From NCBI GenBank assembly GCA_964633205.1, contig CAZWFN010000001.1:1-64000 (forward strand): a stretch of DNA of 64,000 nucleotides, in the 5' to 3' direction. Positions 8,933 through 17,521 of this stretch are shown here, piece by piece (position 1 is the stretch's first letter; every line of letters starts with the position of its first letter). Under the pieces are notes generated by a model, which saw only the letters and a program-made list of their open reading frames with translations, ran no database searches and was not told the DNA's origin. Source of the DNA: CAYVQE01 sp964633205 (GTDB taxonomy: Bacteria; Myxococcota; B64-G9). Both the position numbers and the translations under genes were made by a program.

Positions 8933-9957
8933 CAGCGCCCCGCCCGGTGTACGGCCCGCACCAGCGCCGCCACGCCCTCGGGCGGCACCTGAGGCGTCAG
9001 CCCGGCGCCGGTGTTGACGATGTGGCCCCGGCCGCCGCCGGCGGCGAGCAGGGCCTCGACCTCGCGGTCGATGCGCTCGGCCGGGGCGAACAGCAGGGCC
9101 GGATCCAGATTGCCCTGCAGGGCCCGGTCCGGGCCCAGCCGACGGCGGGCCTCGCTCAGGCGAATGGAGCCGTCGATCGCCAGCACGTCGCAGCCGCTGC
9201 CTGCGGCCGCCTCCAGGTGGCCGGCGGCGTTGCGCAGGTAGAGCGCCACCGGCACGCCGCGGCCGGCCAGCGCGGCGATGACGCGGCGGGCCGGCGGCAG
9301 GGCCAGCCGCTCGTAGTCGGCCGGGCTCAGGTGCCAGGCCCAGGTGTCGAACAGCTGCAGCATGTCGGCCCCGGCGGCGATCTGCATCTCGAGCAGCTCG
9401 ACCACCACGGCCACGATGCGGTCGCAGATGGCCTCGAACAGCTCGGGCTGGTTGTAAGCCAGGGTCTTGAGCTGGTCGATCTGGCGCGCCGGACCGCCCT
9501 CGACCAGGTAGGCGGCCAGGGTGAAGGGCGCGCCGGCGAAGCCGATCAGCGCCCGCTCCGGGTGCAGCACCGCCGCCAGCCGCTCCACCGTCTCGCCGGT
9601 GTAGGCCAGCCGCTCGGCCACCGGCCGCGGCCGCAGCGCCTCCAGCCCGGCGCGATCGCGGATCAGGGGCTCGATCACCGGACCGCCGGGGCGGTAGTGC
9701 ACCGTTGCACCCAGGGCGTCGAGCGCGATCAGGATGTCGCTGAACAGGATGGCCGCGTCGAGCTCGAAGCGCTGCAAGGGCTGCAGGCTGACCTGCTGCG
9801 CCAGCCGCGGCTCGCGCATCAGCTCCCAGAATTCGTGCTCTTGGCGCAGCGCCCGGTACTCGGGCAGGTAGCGGCCGGCCTGGCGCATCAGCCACAGCGG
9901 CGGCCGGTCCACCGCTTCGCAGCGGCAGGCGGCCAGCAGTCTTTGCCTCGCGTTCAT
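8932..9957 (-). CDS. hemE: Uroporphyrinogen decarboxylase
   Basis: Decarboxylates uroporphyrinogen III to coproporphyrinogen III. 341 residues. Seen: PPLWLMRQAGRYLPEYR at 19-35, the catalytic aspartate D74 in ILFSDIL and Y150 in TLAAYLVEG. The usual C-terminal NLGHG motif reads NTGAG here, so the position of the conserved histidine (H339 in human enzyme) is alanine A318. The RxLGPD and NLDPALLF segments before it are intact. First gene of the haem operon; a GGGAGGG ribosome site lies a few bases before the ATG. It is divergently arranged with resB. Confidence 0.92.
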   Translation of the reverse strand: MNARQRLLAACRCEAVDRPPLWLMRQAGRYLPEYRALRQEHEFWELMREPRLAQQVSLQPLQRFELDAAILFSDILIALDALGATVHYRPGGPVIEPLIRDRAGLEALRPRPVAERLAYTGETVERLAAVLHPERALIGFAGAPFTLAAYLVEGGPARQIDQLKTLAYNQPELFEAICDRIVAVVVELLEMQIAAGADMLQLFDTWAWHLSPADYERLALPPARRVIAALAGRGVPVALYLRNAAGHLEAAAGSGCDVLAIDGSIRLSEARRRLGPDRALQGNLDPALLFAPAERIDREVEALLAAGGGRGHIVNTGAGLTPQVPPEGVAALVRAVHRAGR

Positions 9958-10212
9958 ACACCCTCCCGCAACCCGGTATACAACAACCTGGATCGTCCCG
10001 TGTCACGCGGCAACCACGAATTGTCATGCCTTTGTCAGCCGGCGCGGGCGCTGCATGCAATAATCCCCGCCGTTTTGCGCCAACGCCGCGCCCGGGTTTG
10101 GATCCGCCGGTGGCGGATCTTCGATCTTGACGCCTTGGGCCGGGGCGGCGAAAGTGGGTCCGCGACAGCGGGCCATGGGCAAAGCGGTAGCACAGCGAGG
10201 AGGGACAGCCCG
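9958..10212. promoter_or_regulatory. Divergent control region, haem operon / resB-ccsA
   Basis: A 255-base gap between two start codons pointing apart, so promoters for both operons must lie here. On the minus strand a GTGACA-like -35 followed about 18 bases later by TGTATA, 40-60 bases before hemE, is a tentative promoter. On the plus strand no convincing -35/-10 pair was found; a GGAGGG ribosome site precedes resB. No regulator operator could be identified. Confidence 0.4.
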
Positions 10213-12183
10213 GTGAGCGAAGGCGAGCAGGCCGCCGGTCGAGAAGAGACCCCGGCGCGCAGCGCGCCCGGCATGGCCCAGAGCTGGGCCCTGCTGGGGA
10301 TGCTGTTTCTGCTCGGCCTGGTGGTGCAGCACGCCCTGGGCGGCCAGATCACCGCCCCGGGCGGCCGCCGGGTGCCCTTCGTGGTGGCCGGCCTGCTGGT
10401 CTTTGTGGCCATCGTGGCCGCCGGGCTGCGGCCGCGCTGGCTGAACTGGCTGGCCTCCAACCGTTTGGCCGTGCCCGCGCTGCTGGCGCTGACCGGCCTG
10501 TCGCTGCTGGGCACCCTGATCCTGCAGGGCGAGCCGCCGGCGGTGCTGGAGCAGGCCTACGGCGAGCTGGCCGCACCCATCCGGTCGCTGTTTCTCGACG
10601 ATCTGTTCCACTCCATCGGCTTCGCCGCCGTCCTGGGCGCCGGCGCCGGCGGGCTGGCGCTGACCCTGTGCCGCCGGCGGCGGCTGACGCTGCGCCGGGC
10701 CGGGGCGCTGGGCGCCCACGCCGGGCTGCTGCTGGTGCTGGCCGGCGCCGCGGTGGGCAATGTGTGGGTGGTCAAGGGCCGGCTGGAGCTGCGCGTGGGC
10801 GAGTGGGCCGAGCACTTCCAGCTCGACCTGGGCGGCGGCCGCGTCGGCCGCGTGCCGCTGGGCTTCGCCGTGGCGCTGGAGGACTTCGAGATCGACTACT
10901 ACGAACCGGAGTACGAGCTGGTGGTGCTGCGCCAGGCCGACGACGGCCGCCAGCCGCTGGCCGAAATCGACCCCACCGCGCCCGACCGCCGGGCGCTCGA
11001 AGAGCAGGGCCTGCGCATGGTGGGCTTCTGGCCCGACCACCGCCGGCGCGAACGGGTCGAGCCGCTGGCCGACGCGGCCGAGCCCGCTCGGCCCGAGGCC
11101 CCGGCCGCGCTGGGGCTCGAGCCGCTCGACGGCGCGGGATCGGACACGCACTGGCTGCTGGCCGACGCCACCGGGCGCAGCCAGCGGCTGGCGCTGGACG
11201 GCGGTGCGCTGGTCTTCGTCTGGTCCGCGGAGCAGGCCGAGCGCATCGTGGCCGCGGCGGCCGGCGGGCCCACCTCGCCGCACCGGCTGCTGCTGGGCGG
11301 CCAGCAACGCCCGGTGCGGGTGGGCCAGCAGCTCGAGCTGCCCGACGGGCGCGCGCTGCGGGTGCTGCGCTTCTGGCCCGACTTCGTCATCGACCCGCAG
11401 ACCAAGCAGCCCACCAACCGTTCCGAACAGGCGCGCAACCCGGTGCTGGAGGTGGAGCTGCCCGAGCGCGACGGCCCCCGCCGCGCCTGGCTGTTCGCCC
11501 GCTTCCCGGACTTCCACCACCGCGGCCGGGATCACCCGCTGGCCGGGGTGCGCTACGCCTACGAACCGGCCGCGGCCGAGCCGCCGGCAGCGCTGGTGGT
11601 GGGCGAGCTGAGCGCGCTGTGGCGCCTGGCCGACGGCCGGGTGGTCGAGCGGCGGCCCCTGGCCGCCGGCGATGAAATCGCACTGGGCGGCCGCGCGCTG
11701 CGGGTGGCCGCCCTGTGGCCCGCGGCCCGCAGGCGGCTGATCGACGAGAGCGCCTCCGAGCGCCAAAGCAACCCGGTGCTGCGGCTGGCCCGCCGCGGCA
11801 GCGACCAGACGGCCGAGCTGCGCCCCGGCCGGCCGCTGCGGCTGGGCGACGGCCGGGTGGCGGCGCTGGTGTCCAGCCGCGGCGAGCCGGTGCGCGACTA
11901 CCTGTCGCGGCTGAGCATCTGGGAGGGCCCGGCCGGCCAGCGGCGCAAGGTGGCCGAGGAGCTGGTGGAGGTCAACTACCCGCTCGAGCACCGCGGCTTC
12001 GTGTTCTACCAGGCCGATTACCGGCCCGACGACCCGCACTGGTCCGGCTTCCAGGTGGTGCGCGACTCTGGCCTGGGCCTGGTCTACGCCGGCTTCGGCA
12101 TCCACCTGACGGGCGTGCTGCTGGTGGTCTTCGGCCCGGTGATGCTGCGCCGCTGGCGCCGCCGGCGGGGGGTCGACGCATGA
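10213..12183 (+). CDS. resB: ResB/CcsB-like cytochrome c biogenesis membrane protein
   Basis: Half of the system II haem-delivery and ligation complex that attaches haem to apocytochrome c on the outer face of the cytoplasmic membrane. 656 residues. Hydrophobic segments lie at about 22-40, 54-70, 79-97, 130-150 and 172-190, followed by a long extracytoplasmic domain of about 420 residues and a final transmembrane helix near 625-645. The NRLAVPAL and VNYPLEHRGFVFYQ segments fit ResB. The GTG start has a GGAGGG site 9 bases upstream; the next in-frame ATG (10273) has none. Its stop overlaps the ccsA start. Placement next to the haem operon fits haem supply to cytochromes. Confidence 0.88.
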   Translation: MSEGEQAAGREETPARSAPGMAQSWALLGMLFLLGLVVQHALGGQITAPGGRRVPFVVAGLLVFVAIVAAGLRPRWLNWLASNRLAVPALLALTGLSLLGTLILQGEPPAVLEQAYGELAAPIRSLFLDDLFHSIGFAAVLGAGAGGLALTLCRRRRLTLRRAGALGAHAGLLLVLAGAAVGNVWVVKGRLELRVGEWAEHFQLDLGGGRVGRVPLGFAVALEDFEIDYYEPEYELVVLRQADDGRQPLAEIDPTAPDRRALEEQGLRMVGFWPDHRRRERVEPLADAAEPARPEAPAALGLEPLDGAGSDTHWLLADATGRSQRLALDGGALVFVWSAEQAERIVAAAAGGPTSPHRLLLGGQQRPVRVGQQLELPDGRALRVLRFWPDFVIDPQTKQPTNRSEQARNPVLEVELPERDGPRRAWLFARFPDFHHRGRDHPLAGVRYAYEPAAAEPPAALVVGELSALWRLADGRVVERRPLAAGDEIALGGRALRVAALWPAARRRLIDESASERQSNPVLRLARRGSDQTAELRPGRPLRLGDGRVAALVSSRGEPVRDYLSRLSIWEGPAGQRRKVAEELVEVNYPLEHRGFVFYQADYRPDDPHWSGFQVVRDSGLGLVYAGFGIHLTGVLLVVFGPVMLRRWRRRRGVDA

Positions 12184-13007
12184 GCCAGACCGCCCATCTG
12201 CTGACCAGCCTGTCGCTGCTGCCCTACGGCCTGGCCGCGCTGCTCTACGCGGCCATGTGGCTGCTGCGCTCGCGGCTGCTGCGCATCGCCGCGCCGGCCA
12301 GCCTTGGCGCCGGGCTGGCCATCAACCTGTTCCAGCTCTTCCACCGCTGGGCCGCGGCCGGCCAGCCGCCCTTCAAGACCCTGTACGAGTCGCTGATCCT
12401 GCTGGCGGCCTGCATCGCGGTGGTCTACTTCGCCGTCGAGATCGTCTACCGGGCGCGCATCCTGGGCCTGCCCTCGGCGCTGGGCTGCGCCGGGGTGATG
12501 GCCTTCGCCTGGTCGCGCCACGCCAAGGACGTGGTCAACCTGCCGGCCGCGCTGCAGAGCGGCTGGTTCATCCCCCACGTGGTGATCTACTTCTTCGGCT
12601 ACGCCGCCCTGTTCGTGGGAGCCGGCGCCGCCCTGCTCTACCTGCTGCGGCCCAAGCCCATCCGCCTGAACCGCCCCGACCTGGTGGCCGGCGGCATCGT
12701 CGACCTGGAGGCCATGCTGGACGGCGCGGTGCGCTTCGGCTTCGCCATGCTGACCATCGGCCTGCTGGTGGGCGCGGTCTGGGCCAAGGCGGCCTGGGGC
12801 GACTACTGGGTCTGGGACCCCAAGGAGACCTGGTCGCTGGTCAGCTGGCTGATCTTCGCCGCCTACCTGCACCTGCACTACCTGAACGGCTGGCGCGGCC
12901 GCCGCCTGGCCGTACTGGTGCTCATCGGCTTCGGCGCCGTCGCCTTCACCTACCTCGGCATGCACCTGCTGCCCACCGCCGAACAGAGCGCCCACGTCTA
13001 CCAGTGA
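12180..13007 (+). CDS. ccsA: CcsA/ResC-like haem handling protein
   Basis: Polytopic membrane partner of ResB in system II cytochrome c maturation. 275 residues with about eight transmembrane helices. The tryptophan-rich WWD haem-presentation motif is seen as WGDYWVWDPKETW at 206-218. Candidate axial histidines are H133 (IPHVV) and those in AYLHLHYL and GMHLLP. ATG overlaps the resB stop (ATGA), so the two are translated as a pair. Presence of the pair implies that the cell makes multihaem or other c-type cytochromes. Confidence 0.92.
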   Translation: MSQTAHLLTSLSLLPYGLAALLYAAMWLLRSRLLRIAAPASLGAGLAINLFQLFHRWAAAGQPPFKTLYESLILLAACIAVVYFAVEIVYRARILGLPSALGCAGVMAFAWSRHAKDVVNLPAALQSGWFIPHVVIYFFGYAALFVGAGAALLYLLRPKPIRLNRPDLVAGGIVDLEAMLDGAVRFGFAMLTIGLLVGAVWAKAAWGDYWVWDPKETWSLVSWLIFAAYLHLHYLNGWRGRRLAVLVLIGFGAVAFTYLGMHLLPTAEQSAHVYQ

Positions 13008-13014
13008 TGGTGGC

Positions 13015-13884
13015 TCAGGTCTGTCCTTCGGTCAGTATTGCGGCCAGGCGATCGCGTTGGGTCAGGAACAGGTCGGTGTTCCAGTGGTCCAGCATGTCCT
13101 GGCGGCGGGCGGGTAGGAAGCGGCGGACGTCCTCGCGGGCCTGCTTCCAGTCGATGGCCCGGATGGCCTGGCCGAGGTGGGTGAGCAGCCATTCGCTGGT
13201 CACGGTGACACCCCGGCCGCGCCAGGGGCCCTGTTGCTCGACGGCGTTTTGCAGCAGGGCCAGCTCGGGCCGCACGCGCCGGGCCACGAACCAGAGGAAA
13301 TCATACCAGTCCCTGCCCTTGACGTAGTCGCGGCACAGCAGGGCGTGCAGCTTACCGGCGAAGGCGGACGACAGGGTCTGGGTGGTCACTGCGGTCAGGA
13401 CCGGAAACGTGATGAAGCTGGTCTCGAAGGTCGAGCCCGCCGGCGGCCGGGTGTCGATCTCCAGCTTGATGCGGATCTTGCGCTTTGGGTGGCGGGCGAA
13501 GGGCAGCGCGCCGGGGGGCAGCGCAGCCAGCGATTCGGTCTTGAGAATGGCGGGCTTGACGGCTGCCGCGCCGGAGCGATCGTCGAGTTCGAAGGCCACC
13601 CCCTCGGCGCTGCCGGCGCGCACCACGGGCTCGACAAACTCCAGCCAGCGGAAATTCGGGTCCGACCGCTTGAGCACGAAGTCCAGATCCTCGGAGGAGC
13701 GGTCCAGTCCGTGGATGATCCGCAAGCAGGTTCCACCGTGAAACTCGGCATGTTTGAACAGGCCGGCCCGAGCCAGCTCGACCAGGATGAAACGCTGCAG
13801 CAGTTCCCGCAGGGCGTTCTCTTGCTCGAGGGCGTTGGCCGGATCTGCTTCGGCGATCTTTTTCAACAGCAGGTCCTCGATCAT
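13015..13884 (-). CDS. AbiEii/AbiGii-type nucleotidyltransferase toxin
   Basis: Toxin of a type IV (AbiE) toxin-antitoxin or abortive-infection pair; members are minimal nucleotidyltransferases. 289 residues. The nucleotidyltransferase core is visible as FHGGTCLRIIHG at 48-59 followed by SEDLDF, with the acidic pair D66/D68. A conserved AGKLHALLCRDYVKGRDWYD-type stretch in the second half, here near residues 185-205, is typical of AbiEii. ATG overlaps the abiEi stop (ATGA). Its 3' end converges on ccsA with only 7 bases between stops. Confidence 0.88.
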   Translation of the reverse strand: MIEDLLLKKIAEADPANALEQENALRELLQRFILVELARAGLFKHAEFHGGTCLRIIHGLDRSSEDLDFVLKRSDPNFRWLEFVEPVVRAGSAEGVAFELDDRSGAAAVKPAILKTESLAALPPGALPFARHPKRKIRIKLEIDTRPPAGSTFETSFITFPVLTAVTTQTLSSAFAGKLHALLCRDYVKGRDWYDFLWFVARRVRPELALLQNAVEQQGPWRGRGVTVTSEWLLTHLGQAIRAIDWKQAREDVRRFLPARRQDMLDHWNTDLFLTQRDRLAAILTEGQT

Positions 13885-14534
13885 GGCGCCAGCTCCCGTT
13901 GCAGTCCTTGCAGAAAATCGGCTACCCGCCGGTTGCGGATGCTGCCGCGGAGCCGATCGAAGTCCCGCGGCGGGATGGGCGGCAGCTCTTCGAGATCCAG
14001 GCGCAGGGATTTGGTCAGAAAGCCCAATCCGTCGGCGGACCAACGCAGCGCCTTGCGCAGGTAGACCAGATCGGCGATGGCGCGCCAGGGCGAGGCGATG
14101 GCGGCCCAGGAGATCGCATCGAGCTGCACGGCGGTCACGCCGGCCCGCGGCGGATCGGCCGGGACGCGCTGGTAGGTGAAGCGTCCCAGCGGCGTGTCGT
14201 AGGCGCGCGAGCGCTGGCTGGTCACGCTGGCCACCTGCTGCACGGCCTCCGGGATCAGGCCGTGAAAGGCCAGGGCCGACTCCAGGCTGATGTGCGCCGG
14301 TGGGTGCAGCACGCCGGCCAGGGCGAAGGGATGCAGCTCGGAGCGCCGCCAGGGACGGGCCAGGCAGAACAGACCGGGCTTCAGGCGCAGCACCTCGCCT
14401 TTGGCCACGGCCCGGTGGACCAGCACGCGGCGGGCCGCCAGCGACCTGTCACCGAAGAGGTTGGCGATTACGGTCTCGTCGAACAGCCCACCGGGGGGGT
14501 TCAGATGTAGCACCTTTTCGGTCAGTGGCTGCAT
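13881..14534 (-). CDS. AbiEi-type antitoxin / transcriptional regulator
   Basis: Antitoxin partner of the following AbiEii toxin and probable autorepressor. 217 residues from ATG 14534; a TTG three codons upstream is possible. An N-terminal winged-helix-like region (residues 1-60: KVLHLNPPGGLF, RRVLVHRAVAKGEVLRLKPGLFCL) is followed by the AbiEi C-terminal part (HISLESALAFHGLIPEAV). A 21-base palindrome 21 bases upstream of the start is the likely binding site. The pair stands between haem/cytochrome and folate genes with no other mobile-element sign. Confidence 0.82.
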   Translation of the reverse strand: MQPLTEKVLHLNPPGGLFDETVIANLFGDRSLAARRVLVHRAVAKGEVLRLKPGLFCLARPWRRSELHPFALAGVLHPPAHISLESALAFHGLIPEAVQQVASVTSQRSRAYDTPLGRFTYQRVPADPPRAGVTAVQLDAISWAAIASPWRAIADLVYLRKALRWSADGLGFLTKSLRLDLEELPPIPPRDFDRLRGSIRNRRVADFLQGLQRELAP

Positions 14535-14555
14535 GGTCGCCAACTTTCTGCGCGC

Positions 14556-14576
14556 AGATTACACATTATGTAATCT
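14556..14576. promoter_or_regulatory. Palindromic operator upstream of the AbiE pair
   Basis: Perfect 8-base inverted repeat AGATTACA / TGTAATCT around a 5-base centre (CATTA), in an AT-rich patch directly upstream of the antitoxin gene. AbiEi proteins are known to repress their own promoters by binding inverted repeats, so this is the most likely operator. The folE2 start lies 124 bases to the right on the other strand and could also be affected. Confidence 0.65.
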
Positions 14577-14699
14577 AAATGCCAGTTTTTGCAGAAAATC
14601 GGTGAATGGCTGCCCTGAACGGGGCCCGCCTGCAAGCCCTGAAAAGCCAGCGCCGCTTGACGCTATGGACCGGAGGGAATAAGTAGGAGCTGGGTTCTG

Positions 14700-15557
14700 G
14701 TGGACGCCCGGATGGGAGGTCTGGCCGTGGCGGGTGAGCCTGTGGTGGAATGCAAGCCGGTGATCGATGTGCAGGGCCTGCCCGACGATCGGCAGATCGA
14801 CATCGACAAGGTCGGGGTGCGCGACATCGAGTACCCGATCACGGTCATGGACCGGGCCCAGGAGACGCAGCAGACCGTGGCCAAGGTCAGCCTGTACGTC
14901 AACCTGCCGCGGCAGTTCAAGGGCACCCACATGAGCCGTTTCGTCGAGCTGCTCAACGAACACCGCCACGACATGTCGACCCTGGCCATCCCCAACATCC
15001 TGCGCGCCATGCGCAAGCGGCTGCGCGCCCGCACCGCGCACCTCAAGGTGGAGTTCCCCTTCTTCCTGCTCAAAAAGGCCCCCATCTCGGGCGCCGAGGG
15101 ACTGATGTCCTACCGCTGCATCGCCCGCGGCGAGGGCACCGCCGACCGGGTCACCCAGACCTTCGAGGTGCAGGTGCCCATCACCGCTCTGTGCCCCTGC
15201 TCCAAGGCCATCAGCGACGCCGGCGCCCACAACCAGCGCGGCCTGGTGTCGGTGCAGGTGCGCATGCGCCAGTTGGTGTGGTTCGAAGAGATCATCCGCA
15301 TCGTCGAGGAGTCCGGCTCCTGCGAGGTCTACTCGGTGCTCAAGCGCGAGGACGAGAAGTACGTCACCGAGAAGGCCTACGACAACCCCATGTTCGTCGA
15401 GGACGTGGCCCGCGAGGTGGCCGGCAAGCTGATCCGCGATGCGCGCATCGCCTGGTTCAGCGTGGCGGTGGAGAACCAGGAGAGCATCCACGCCCACAAC
15501 GCCTACGCCTACATCGAGCGCGAGGTCCCCCGCCGGCGCAAGCGGCGGGGCGCCTGA
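14700..15557 (+). CDS. folE2: GTP cyclohydrolase FolE2 (type IB)
   Basis: Converts GTP to 7,8-dihydroneopterin triphosphate, the first step of folate (and some queuosine) synthesis, using a non-zinc metal centre. 285 residues. Seen: DVQGLPDDR and GVRDIEYP near the N-terminus, FKGTHMSRF near 73-81, VEFPFFL and the metal/catalytic cysteine region ALCPCSKAI (C165/C167), plus a late NQESIHAHNAYAY-type segment. GTG at 14700 is preferred to ATG 14712 because an AGGAG site sits 10 bases before the GTG. Folate supply is relevant because THF carries the one-carbon units of the acs/met genes downstream in the window. Confidence 0.93.
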   Translation: MDARMGGLAVAGEPVVECKPVIDVQGLPDDRQIDIDKVGVRDIEYPITVMDRAQETQQTVAKVSLYVNLPRQFKGTHMSRFVELLNEHRHDMSTLAIPNILRAMRKRLRARTAHLKVEFPFFLLKKAPISGAEGLMSYRCIARGEGTADRVTQTFEVQVPITALCPCSKAISDAGAHNQRGLVSVQVRMRQLVWFEEIIRIVEESGSCEVYSVLKREDEKYVTEKAYDNPMFVEDVAREVAGKLIRDARIAWFSVAVENQESIHAHNAYAYIEREVPRRRKRRGA

Positions 15558-15576
15558 AGCGCGATCCCGGCGCGCC

Positions 15577-16137
15577 ATGCCCGCCCGGCAGGCCGCAGGC
15601 TCCGTCGCCGCCCCGCACTGGCCCTGGCTGGTCCACCTGCTCAACGCCGGCCTGCTGCTGGGCCTTGTGATCTACGCCCTGGCCAGCTACGACGCCCTGC
15701 CCCCCCGGCTGCCGCTGCACTTCGACGCCGCCGGCCATCCGGACCGCTGGGCGGACAAGAGCTGGTCGACCTGGCTGGCCCTGCCGCTGGTGGCCGTCGG
15801 GCTGACCGCCCTGCTCTACCTGGCCAGCGGCCTGGTCGGGCTGGCCCGGCGCAAGCCGAAGCTGCTGAGCTTGCCGCAGAAGGAAAAGTTTTTGGCCCTG
15901 CCGGCGGCGCAGCAGGAACCGGTCTGGCAGCGGCTGCGGTCCATCCCGCGCTGGCTGGCGGTGCCGACCAACGGGCTGATGCTCTACGCCCAGCTTTCCA
16001 TCGGGACCACCGCCAGCAGCGGCGGCAGCATGGTGGTGTGGCCGCTGCTGCTGCTGGTCGGCGTGATGGGCGCCATCACCATCGGCATCACCGTGTCCAT
16101 GGTGCGCGCGGTGCGCCGGGCGGTGGAGCGATCGTGA
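15577..16137 (+). CDS. DUF1648-domain membrane protein
   Basis: 186 residues with four predicted membrane helices at about 19-38, 68-88, 130-145 and 150-172. The DUF1648 signature PLHFDAAGHPDRWADK lies around residues 46-62. Function unknown; related proteins include SdpI-type immunity factors, but the SdpI C-terminal part is not evident. It is placed 19 bases after folE2 and its stop overlaps the mnmE start (GTGA), so it is probably cotranscribed with both. Confidence 0.75.
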   Translation: MPARQAAGSVAAPHWPWLVHLLNAGLLLGLVIYALASYDALPPRLPLHFDAAGHPDRWADKSWSTWLALPLVAVGLTALLYLASGLVGLARRKPKLLSLPQKEKFLALPAAQQEPVWQRLRSIPRWLAVPTNGLMLYAQLSIGTTASSGGSMVVWPLLLLVGVMGAITIGITVSMVRAVRRAVERS

Positions 16138-17519
16138 TCCCGCGCGACGACGATACCATCGCCGCCATCAGCACCCCGCCGGGGCTAGGGGCCATCGGTA
16201 TCGTGCGCATCAGCGGGCCGCAGGCCACGGCCATCGCCGCGCGGCTGTTCCGGGCCGCCGACGGCCAGTCGGTCGAAGCCATGGCCAGCCACCGGCTGGT
16301 GCTGGGCCGGGTGCACGACGACGGCCGGCCGCTGGACGAGGTGCTGCTGGCCGTGATGCGCGCGCCGCGCTCCTACACCCGCCAGGACGTGGTCGAGCTG
16401 CACTGCCACGGCGGCGCGGCCGCGGTGCGCGCCGCGCTGGAGCTGGCCCTGACCGCCGGCGCCCGGCTGGCCGGCCCGGGCGAGTTCACCCGGCGGGCGC
16501 TGCTGGCCGGGCGCATCGACCTGACCCAGGCCGAGGCGGTGCTGGATCTGATCCAGGCCCGCACCCGGGCCGGGTTGCGGGCGGCCCAGGCCCGGCTGGC
16601 CGGCCGCTTGGGCCACCGGGCGGCCGCGGTCCGCCGGACGGTGACCGCGGCCGCGGCCGAGCTGGAGGCGGCCATCGACTTTCCCGACGAGCAGCTCGAC
16701 GGCCTGGTGGCCGCCGCCCGCCGGCGGGCGGCCAAAGCCCGGCAGCAGCTGGCCGGGCTGCTGGCCGGGGCCGACGCCGGCCGGCTCTACCGCCAGGGCC
16801 TGGCGGTGGCCATCGCCGGCCGGCCCAACGTGGGCAAGTCCAGCCTGTTCAACCGGCTGCTGCGCGAGGCGCGGGCCATCGTCAGCGACGAGCCCGGCAC
16901 CACCCGCGACGTGGTGGCCGAGACCATCGCCATCCACGGCGTGCCGCTGCGGCTGAGCGACAGCGCCGGGCTGCGCCAGGCCAACGGCGAAGCCGAACGC
17001 CAGGGGGTGGAGCGCGCCGAGCGGGCCATGGCCGAGGCCGATCTGGTGCTGCTGGTGCTCGACGCCAGCCAGCCGCTCGCGGCCGGCGACCGGGCGGCGC
17101 TCGCCAGCCTGCGCGCCGCCGGTGCCGAGTGGCTAGCGGTGGCCAACAAGGCGGACCTGCCGGCCCGGCTGGACCCGGCCGTCGCCGGCGGGTTGCTGGG
17201 CGAGCAGCCCCTGGCCGTCTCGGCCAAGACCGGCGCCGGCATCGAAGCGTTGGAGGCGGCGCTGGCCGAGCGCCTGCTGGGCCCGGGGCTGGTGCCGCCC
17301 GAAGACGCCCTGGTGGCCAGCGCCCGCGAGGCCGACTGCCTGCGCCGCTGCGATGCCGCGCTGGAGCGCTTCGCCGCCGCCGTGGACGCCGGCACCCCGC
17401 CCGAGGCGGCCGCGCTCGATCTGCGCGATGCGGCCGCGGCCATCGGCGAGCTGCTCGGCGACATCGCCCACGACGAGCTGCTGGATCACATCTTCAGCCG
17501 CTTCTGCATCGGCAAGTGA
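16134..17519 (+). CDS. mnmE: tRNA modification GTPase MnmE
   Basis: With MnmG installs carboxymethylaminomethyl or related groups at wobble uridine 34, using methylene-THF. 461 residues. The N-terminal THF-binding domain starts DDDTIAAISTPPG; the helical domain is interrupted by a G domain with GRPNVGKSS at about 229-237, the DEPGTTRD switch, DSAGL and NKADL. The chain ends in the family's C-terminal FCIGK with the essential cysteine. GTG start overlaps the preceding stop. mnmG is not in the window. Confidence 0.96.
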   Translation: MIPRDDDTIAAISTPPGLGAIGIVRISGPQATAIAARLFRAADGQSVEAMASHRLVLGRVHDDGRPLDEVLLAVMRAPRSYTRQDVVELHCHGGAAAVRAALELALTAGARLAGPGEFTRRALLAGRIDLTQAEAVLDLIQARTRAGLRAAQARLAGRLGHRAAAVRRTVTAAAAELEAAIDFPDEQLDGLVAAARRRAAKARQQLAGLLAGADAGRLYRQGLAVAIAGRPNVGKSSLFNRLLREARAIVSDEPGTTRDVVAETIAIHGVPLRLSDSAGLRQANGEAERQGVERAERAMAEADLVLLVLDASQPLAAGDRAALASLRAAGAEWLAVANKADLPARLDPAVAGGLLGEQPLAVSAKTGAGIEALEAALAERLLGPGLVPPEDALVASAREADCLRRCDAALERFAAAVDAGTPPEAAALDLRDAAAAIGELLGDIAHDELLDHIFSRFCIGK

Positions 17520-17521
17520 TC

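Noticed and set aside
8947..10212. Upstream in-frame extension of resB over hemE
   Set aside because: Antisense to hemE; the recognised ResB sequence begins after the GTG at 10213, which has its own ribosome site.
14668..14700. Promoter TTGACG…TAAGTA just before folE2
   Set aside because: The -10 match is poor and the start site would fall inside the ribosome site.
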